Source: Thelonectria olida (Eukaryota; Ascomycota; Sordariomycetes; Hypocreales; Nectriaceae). Taken from it: 64,000 nucleotides of DNA. Position numbers and translations under genes: made by a program. The notes under the pieces were generated by a model that saw nothing but the letters and a program-made list of their open reading frames with translations, had not been told where the DNA came from and made no database searches. Location of the stretch: assembly GCA_020736575.1 (NCBI GenBank), contig JAGPYM010000010.1:744001-808000 (forward strand). Reading direction: 5' to 3'. Positions 56,472 through 64,000 of this stretch are shown one piece after another. The stretch's first letter is position 1. Each line of letters begins with the position of its first letter.

Positions 56472-59304
56472 ACGAATGCAGTCATTGGACCATTCAACAA
56501 GTTGTTGTCGTGGTGGCTCATTGTTTGCAGTCCGGTTTCTAGATTTTTTTGGTTCAATTAAGAAGAGACTGTCTCAGTCTCTCAGATACTCCTATAATCG
56601 AGATTAGATATTCAGTTCCCTGGAATTCGGATCTGTGGTTGTCCGGTGACTCAAGCCATGTTGAGACTCAGCACCTATTGAGACACGACTCGGTTCAGAT
56701 AATTCATGTTCACTCGTCATACTCCAAAGTCACGGGAATATACACATGACTCTCCTCATCGGCATGCTCACAGCGTCGCAGCTCAATGGCGGATTTGTTG
56801 TAGAGCATGATGGCCAATGACGACGGCGGATGAGCCATGTGGTCGAGGCAGAGGATGAAAAGAACGGCGGCGGCTCCCCCGGCGAGAGGCAGCGAACGGG
56901 CGGCGTTATGACGCGACGGGTTGAAGAGGAGGGAGGTGAATGATGTAATTGAGTTTGCACTATTTCTTGGAACGAGTCAAACAACAGGCTTCGGATAAAT
57001 CGAAAGCCAATCCATTGAAGCCATCATCGTTTGATCCGTAAGCGCCGTTGAGGAAGGCATCCATATGCGGATGTGAACTCGGCCGGTCGGGGAACGGGAG
57101 TCGGAGGGCAAAAGCAAGGGCGCACTCGAATGGATTGTTATGTCATATTTTTCATCGGTTTTTTTTTTTTTTCTTCCTTTCATCTGATTCATCAGAGCTT
57201 CGGCATTTGATCGAGAAGTTATTAGCGAGTCAAGCTAGAGGGAGGGGGTCGGTATGGAGAGAGCAAGGGAAGGGAACGAACTAACAACTTTGTTAGTGGC
57301 CGCGAGAAATGGCGGGGACGAAAGGTGGAGAGGGAGGGGGCCTTGAATCTACAAGTAACGAAGGAGGATAGATTTGACTTGATCGAAGGAGAGGTGAATT
57401 GAGTACAAGGGGGCTGGGGGCAGGGGGCATAGGTACAATAGGCTACAGGGACAAAGGAGCTCTCTGGAAAGGAGGCCTACCAACAGCCACAAAGTATCTA
57501 TCGTATGCGTAGGGTCTCTTTACTTTTGAACAACAAGACAAGCTCCAAATGGTCTGGGAGGGTCCATCGAACATGGATTGCTTGACGGGACCGCTGCAGG
57601 GATGAGCCAAGCTGGTGGTGGTGAGTGGTGACATTCTTGACACTTTGACAGAGCCGAGGGACCCCCCTCCCGAGAAGGCCACGAAGGTTTTCTGCAGACA
57701 AAGTCGAGACGGGACTCGGGTGGACTTGGCGTACAGCAGTGACCAGAATCTCGGCGCGTTCCAGTTGGTGTTTGAGAGACGGGTCAAAGGAGTTTTGTCT
57801 CGCCTGGAATTTCGGTTGAAGGAAGGGGTTCAATGGTTTCAATTCTGGAGTCGATTTATTGCTCCACTCTTCCAGAACGGGTAACCCGATGGAATGAGTG
57901 CCCAGCTGGAGAGGACTTACTACGTAACCAGGCCGTTCAGAGGAGAGGAGCCACTCACTGAGAAGCAATAGGGAGCGTCGAGGCCAGCTCACCAGTGCTG
58001 GAGCAACCAAGTTACTGGACATAGGAAGATAGGAACAGCCGTCCAGTCTTCTGGCGGACAAGGATGAGGTGCAGTGTAACCTGTAACCTCGAGGGCACCC
58101 AAGCATAGCACGTTACTTTGCAGATGGAACTATGACACAATGGGGAGGTCGACGAGCCACCACCCCTATCAGCAGCTATCAGTGTTATTTTTGATATCTC
58201 TCTCATCAATCCATCTCATCCATTGTACTTTGAATGCATGTACGAATAGGCCATAGACCAACCAGCTCCCATCAATCGTCCTCACTCTCAACAGCTTCGC
58301 TTCCCCAACGTCACCCGGTCTGTAAGTGACCGTAGCGACGACGACCTTTCTTCTCACCAGGGGTCCGTCCCCCTCCACCCCCAAAAAACAGACCATGGCA
58401 ATCTCCTAAAAGCTGCACGTGAACCGAAAAAACCACTTTCGATATTAATTAGAGGCCGTCGGGGGTTCTTTTCTGCAGCAACTCCTCCAACTCATCGTGT
58501 TCATGTGATGTCCTTTGACTCACCCAACTACCCATTCAGCAACACGCCACGCCACAATTAGCCAGCGCCCTCGAACTATGAGGAGCAAGCATACGCAAGC
58601 AAGCATGCGGCATGCTGCACACGCAGACGCACGTATGTACTTCGTACATGTCGCCGTAGCAGCAGTAGCACGCGCACTGCAGACTGTGAGGGGAACTCTC
58701 CCCCGCTTCGTTTTGCGATGCATCGATTCGCATCTTCGCCTAGCCCCTTGATCGTGTGCCTCTGAAGAAGGTTTAACTTGTGTGAATTCATCTCATTTCT
58801 TTCGTCTGTGCCAATCTTATCCACCGAGTAACTACGGAGTAGACTACAGCCCTATCATATGGGCTTTAACTTTTCCCCCCTGTCTCCCCGTATTGCATCT
58901 CTACCTAATAGACATGGGCTGGGCTTTATCGTCCAAGAACCGAAAACGGAATACAGCATCAGAGAGCATTTGATAGTTACAAACAAGCTGAGCTCCTCCT
59001 CTTCCTCCTCCTCCATTGGCCCACACACACGGCCTCTCTCCCCCCGAAAAAGAAGCATTCAGTGCATGATTTCCGCCCGTTTTCGGCTCAATCCCCTTAT
59101 TCATGCCCTGCAATCGCATTGGCCGCATATCTCGCTCGGCGTCGTCGTGACTATCGCAGGATCGACGTACATGACCGCCCTATCGACCACGGGACCCGCC
59201 CGCTAACACTGCGCTGCGACTTCAGTGGGTAGAGCGCTGTAAGTAGTCACCTCGTAGCGCATACCTGCCCTGGACGCTCCACCCAGCCTAGACTCCAGCT
59301 CCCC
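56472..59304. other. Intergenic, no supported gene
   Basis: Nearly 3 kb without recognisable coding. A 202-codon minus frame at 57498-58106 has no family motif. A T-run of about 15 lies near 57158-57173. Confidence 0.5.
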
Positions 59305-59889
59305 CCATTGGGGAATCCACCACCATCTCCGTTCGCCTCTTTCCTCGTCCTCTGCTCCTTCCCTTCTTCTCCTTCTCTCGCGTCCGTCACCTTTCGGCCT
59401 CGTCTCTTCGACGACGCTTCCAGCGATCACCAACTTGCCTCCTCACACAACTTCCTACGACGCCTCCATGTTCTCGTTATAGAAGAGCCTCCACCTTTTC
59501 TCTTCTCCTTCTATCCCCTTCCCCCCTTCCTCATCCTCTATCCCTTCGCCTTGTCCCCCCCCCCGCTTCACCTTGTTGAACCCCTTCAACCTCCCTTGAA
59601 GGGAACATATTGGGATCGAGGTACGTGTGCTTTGTCTTTTTGGGGGTTTATGTCAATGCATGGCTCAATGTTCGCCGTCATACCACGCCATCTTGTTCTC
59701 GACTCACCTCGCCGAATGTTCCCCTGCCCCTGGTCCAACATGCACTAACGCATTCTACCGAATAGCTTCACTTGATTCCCTATAAAAACAACATCGCCCT
59801 TTCGCCGGCCTTGGCACTTTCTCCCTTCGTCTCGACTCGTCCCACCCGAATCGATTCGATATTCACCCCGATTCAGTCACAACCAAGCC
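59305..59889 (+). promoter_or_regulatory. Promoter and leader of the protein kinase gene, with a leader intron
   Basis: The region is heavily C/T-rich from about 59310 to 59610. A predicted intron runs from 59621 (GTACGT) to 59765 (TAG) with a CACTAAC branch site about 20 nt before the acceptor, placing it in the 5' UTR, 124 bp before the start codon. Confidence 0.6.
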
Positions 59890-62147
59890 ATGTCAAAGCC
59901 CCACGCCCCCCGGACTGCGACGGCCTTGCCCCTCGACGACTCTCGCAACTCCAGGACGAACAAATTCGCCCGCGATTCCGCCCTTGAGCCTCGATCTCAG
60001 CCCATTCCGGTCCCTGGTCCCGTCTCTTCTGGGCCTTCGTCCTCCTCATATCTCTCCACAAGGCCCCACGCTGTCCGATCTAGCAGTCCGTCCAACTATA
60101 TCCTTCCCGATGTCGTTACCACGCCGCCTCTCGTCCACTTTCGCTCTAATACGATAGCGCCCTCTCCTCCGATCCAGCAGGACGAGCTACCTCCATCCCA
60201 TCATGAGAGCTTACTGCCGGCTCCCACATCTCCATTCCCCAGACGCTCGTACAGCCCCGTCGGATCGTTACGCCTGACAACCGAGTTTAACCTTAATCCG
60301 CATGGCATGGCACCCAATAGGCGCGAATCCTTCAATGGCAACAGTAGTGGCAGTCTTTCATCCTCACGTGGATCGCAGTCACTGAACCACCGCGCATCAA
60401 CCAATAGCCTCCGAGGCATCTCGAGAACCCCTAGCGTCAAAGCAGCCTTGGCCAATAGTATTGGATCCGCTAGTGGCACCAGTAGCCTCGTCCCTAGTCC
60501 TATCATCACGGCTATGGGTGACCTTACTCCTTTGCCGAGTCCTCTGATGTCGGGAGACTCCCCAGGACCCTGGAAGAGGCTGAGTGCAGGGTCTGCGTCA
60601 CCACCTCAGCACCGCCTCAGAAGTGTTGGGGAAGGGTCCGTTTTGGTTACGAACACGGGCGAATCCATTGACGCAGCTTTGGCTAATGGCGCGAAGCGCA
60701 AAATGTACTCGGCCCTCGAGCCTGGAGACAAGATTCCAACTCAGCCAGCCGTCAACCACCAGTCTCGCCATACTCGAAATCGAAGCGCAAGCGACTACCA
60801 CCCTGACCACATGGGAGTTCCTAAGAGGCACATTTCAGTCTCAGGTTCCCACGCCAAACCCAGCGATGCCAGCGATTCCGTCCTTCCCGAACCTCAGATG
60901 CGGAGAGAGTTGCACCTAGCCCACTCCCGCGGCCTGACAGCAGCTGTAACGCAACCCCCAACTCCTCCCCCGAGCGAGTCTTCTCGAGACTCTGCAGATG
61001 GTTCCAGCAAGGCCAAGCGCTCCCACTATGAGTACTTTGAAGCTTTTGGACGAAACGACAAGAAACGTCGCCGATGGAGATCGATTCGCCTTCTCGGTCA
61101 GGGTACCTTTAGTAGAGTTATGTTGGCCACGAGCCAGATCGAGCCAGAAGAAGACGACGCTGAGGCAGACGGAAGAGTCACGCCCAAGCCAGAGTTGAAG
61201 CTGGATCGCAAGACTCTGGTGGCTGTCAAAGTCTGCGAGCATGGCCCTCGAGGCGGAGCCAGCGAAGAGCGCGTTGAAATGAGCCTGAAGCGCGAGCTCG
61301 AGATTATGCAGACCATTCACCACCCGTCGCTGGTCGACCTCAAGGCTTGGAGTATTGAGCCTACCCGGGCCATCTTGGTTCTCAGTTACTGCCCTGGAGG
61401 CGACCTTTTTGATGTGGCGACCGCTCACCATTCTGCTCTGAAGCCATCATTGCTACGCAGAATCTTTGCTGAACTGGTCGGCGCTGTCAGCTATCTCCAC
61501 GAGAGGAGGATTTGCCATCGGGACATTAAGCTTGAGAGTAAGTCTGAAACCAGCACTTGTATAAATGGCCATATTAACGTGCTATAGATGTCCTGGTCAA
61601 TCTTACATCTGCGGAACTCGCTGACTCATCAATCGACTGGGAAACCTATCCCTACTCGGTCGTCATTCTCACCGATCTTGGCCTTTCGCGCCGCATTGCT
61701 GACGACGAGAAGCTCGAGACTCGTTGTGGTTCTGAGGACTATGCTGCTCCTGAGGTCATCATGGGCCAGCCCTACGATGGCAAGGCTACTGATGCATGGT
61801 CCCTGGGCGTTCTCTTGTACGCCCTCCTCGAAGCTCGTCTGCCCTTTGACCCTCATCCTGGCATGAGCGATGCCCACCGCATGCGCAGTCGCACCAGCCA
61901 CCGTATCGCTAGAGTCGAATGGAGATGGGTCGAGTACGCCGGCGAAGACACCGACAACGACGGAGACGAGGCCAAGTTCAAGGAGAAGGGCCTCCTAGAT
62001 GCTATGAAGATTACCGAGGGCCTCCTGAAACGTGCCAGAAGCCGCTGGAGCGTCGACAAGGTGGCCAAGACCCCGTGGGTTGCCGATGCCATCCAGGTCG
62101 AAGGAGGACTCCGATTCCGCGAGGAAACAGACGGCGAGGAGGTTTAA
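59890..62147 (+). CDS. Serine/threonine protein kinase, Prr1/Npr1-like, long disordered N-terminus
   Basis: Exons 59890-61537 and 61588-62147, 735 residues; the 50-nt intron (GTAAGT...TAG) splits the Asn codon of HRDIKLEN. Residues 1 to about 390 are Ser/Pro-rich and disordered with many possible phosphorylation sites. The kinase domain starts near 396: glycine loop GQGTFSRV, K447 in VAVKV, E469, catalytic HRD at 543-545 with N550, DLG at 579-581 in place of DFG, and YAAPEVI. An acidic insert lies between the glycine loop and the Lys. Layout and length resemble fungal kinases of the yeast Prr1/Prr2 and Npr1 group, involved in nutrient and stress signalling; that assignment is inference. All catalytic residues are present, so it should be active. 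Confidence 0.92.
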
Positions 62148-64000
62148 CGATTCTTAAGGTTCCACCACCACTCTCGACCTACGACGGTCGATCTTTTCAC
62201 TTCTACCCGGCCATTATCATTCGCTTCATTTTTTTCTGCTCTTCTTTCACGAAAGCAACGCACAACGCCTTCCCAATTCTTCTTCATTCCGAGACAAGCG
62301 AACGCACTGCAAAGACTGTGATGCGACGACGAAATCTTATCAGACTTGACTTTTGGAAATCTGTCAAATGACCAACAAATGACTGCGGGAATCAAAGGTA
62401 CGGACATTAGGGGAAATATGGGAAACAAACGGTGAACTGTAGGCAAACGGAAAGGCGGGGTGAAACTGGTATTCTGGAAACTGATTAAAACATGTGTATC
62501 TTTAGCATTTCTGTTCTTCTTCTTCGTCTTTTTTTCCTTTTGGGGATCCTTCGCTTCTTGGGCCACCTGTTCAGTCTAGGTTTGTTTTTATCTTGTCTTT
62601 TTTCTTTTCTTTTTTTGTCTACATTATATCATTATACCACGCGTAAGCTTCCGTCAGGGGTAGAAAAGGTTATACCAAAACATGGATAGACTCGGTGTTC
62701 AGTTCAACTTATCTGTACATCACATTATTACATTACTATTAGTATTATCAAAGTACATTATCTTTTCTCTTGGATGTTGTGTTTGTTTTGTCCGCTGTGT
62801 TCATTGTTTGCCCACACTGTTTCACACCAAGGGACGATGCCTATCATCTAACACAGTTGGTCAGTGAGTCTCCCGGGTCTACACTCATTCTGAACATGGT
62901 CACCGAGACGGACCCATTGCCCAAACATTCTCGGCTGAGATGCAGATGCACCTTCTATCCGGCCCGAAGCCATCCCAGATTCAGCTCTTGCTGCACGAAA
63001 GCGAGGTGTCCGCAGCTGGAAGTGTCCGACTGGACGAGCAGATTGCAAGGCAACTTGGTGTTGACCACTCAGAAGAAAAGACGAACCATGTCCGTAAAAC
63101 GTATTATGCACGCAGTCAGCACGCATGGAGGCATATGAAACCCGGCACTCAGCCCTGTGGACATGACCAGCTACATCACATTGCCAACTGGATATATGCG
63201 TCTTATTCGCCCTCTTGATTCCAGTTCAGGTGCATTTTAGGAATCTCACCCGCGTGTTGTCTCGGACACTGGCCGTGAGGTTGGCCAAAACGCAAGGTCT
63301 CAACCTTGGACGCTCGAATCGCTCGGGTGTCGCGAGTCGTTATGTGATAGCCGTCTTAGTTGCAGGAGGTTCAACACCTTTGTTGAGACTTGCATCGACC
63401 TAACCTCATTGCTCCTAACGGCGTTTGTCACCGACAGCTGCGCCATCCGTGGCTGACAGTCGGCCGCTGCAGATCAATGTCTCGGCAGCACCGACATTTG
63501 ACATTTTCCAGGCACGTCATGCTCAGTCATGCTCACAGCTAAACGACGTCGCGTTAACCTCTCGAGCGATCAGCGGGACTTGACTCTGTCTGCCGGGATA
63601 TGCTTCGTTGCCTTTGCAAAAATAGCAGCACAAACACGCATAATCCTTCCGGATCCGAGTTGACGATCATCCGAGAGCATGGGTCATGTGCCGCTCGGTT
63701 TGGTTCAGAGCGGTCGGGGACGTGATGACGAAGGCCAACCGCGGGCAGAATGGAGAACAGCCGAAATGTCTCGGCTGCTCTGTTTTGGTGGCGCCAGAGA
63801 TGCAAACAGGAGGTCTTGGATGTGAGTCTGATGGCGTCAATCCGGAATGGCCTAACAAATCATGCCAGGCTTCAGGTGCAATGGAGAATACGATTATCCC
63901 AGAGTCAACAACTTACGGTCCAGCGGCATCCAAAGATAGAATAGGACTAACATCGAAGTGACCTGCTGCAGTGGCTAGTTAAAGCGCCGCCCGCAGCCCG
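62148..64000. other. Intergenic, kinase 3' flank to window edge
   Basis: About 1.85 kb. The first 600 bp are T-rich in places (3' UTR-like). No coding region with recognisable motifs is seen up to the window end, though a gene could begin beyond it. Confidence 0.5.

Noticed and set aside
57498..58106. 202-codon open frame on the minus strand
   Set aside because: No motif, no splice context, composition like non-coding sequence read by chance.
1..64000. CRISPR arrays, rRNA genes, polyketide or peptide synthetases, intact transposases
   Set aside because: Looked for and not seen; CRISPR is not expected in a nuclear fungal genome.

Overview
The window is nuclear DNA of a filamentous ascomycete, most likely a Sordariomycete and possibly Hypocreales. 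Genes carry short GT-AG introns of about 44-65 nt with CTAAC/CTGAC branch sites. The protein families are typical Pezizomycotina ones: an NLR-like NB-ARC/TPR protein, a Clr5-domain protein, Zn2Cys6 and C2H2-type regulators, DHA1 and sugar-porter MFS transporters, a GPI-type GH128 enzyme and intron-bearing tRNA-Glu. No species can be named from sequence alone.

Layout. (1) 1-4.2 kb: an NB-ARC/TPR protein open at the left edge and a seven-TM membrane protein. (2) 5.4-18.6 kb: a 13 kb block bracketed by two direct copies of tRNA-Glu(CTC). It holds a membrane-anchored protein that joins an MpaB/latex-clearing-protein-like (DUF2236) region to a complete cis-prenyltransferase, an unknown polytopic membrane protein, a cytosolic-type sulfatase, a transcription factor with two tandem Zn2Cys6 clusters, a GH128 glucanase and a sugar-porter transporter. 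A repeated element, CGGATCTCG, occurs in the shared sulfatase/regulator promoter and again, three times, in the sugar-transporter promoter. This suggests a small regulon for uptake and intracellular desulfation of a sulfated compound. (3) 19.1-21.1 kb: two decayed genes (ankyrin protein, membrane-protein C-terminus), each with a frameshift. (4) 21.7-26.3 kb: a DHA1 efflux transporter, a GNAT acetyltransferase and an arylamine N-acetyltransferase on the same strand, a plausible xenobiotic-handling group, then a small conserved protein of unknown function. (5) 26.3-41.6 kb: a gene-poor stretch with one recognisable gene, an 89-residue protein with a CxxC...CxxC zinc-ribbon-like end. (6) 41.6-53.3 kb: the DNA primase large subunit with two MluI cell-cycle boxes in its promoter, an F-box protein, a large protein ending in two C2HC fingers, and a Clr5-domain protein. 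(7) 54.8-56.5 kb: relics of a mannitol-dehydrogenase-like gene and a metallo-beta-lactamase-fold hydrolase. (8) 59.6-62.1 kb: a Ser/Thr protein kinase with a long disordered N-terminus and a leader intron.

The most notable items are the oxygenase-like/cis-prenyltransferase fusion at 6.0-7.9 kb and the predicted regulon at 10-18 kb. Splice sites were placed by hand from GT-AG signals, reading frame and family fit; none has been checked against transcripts or databases.
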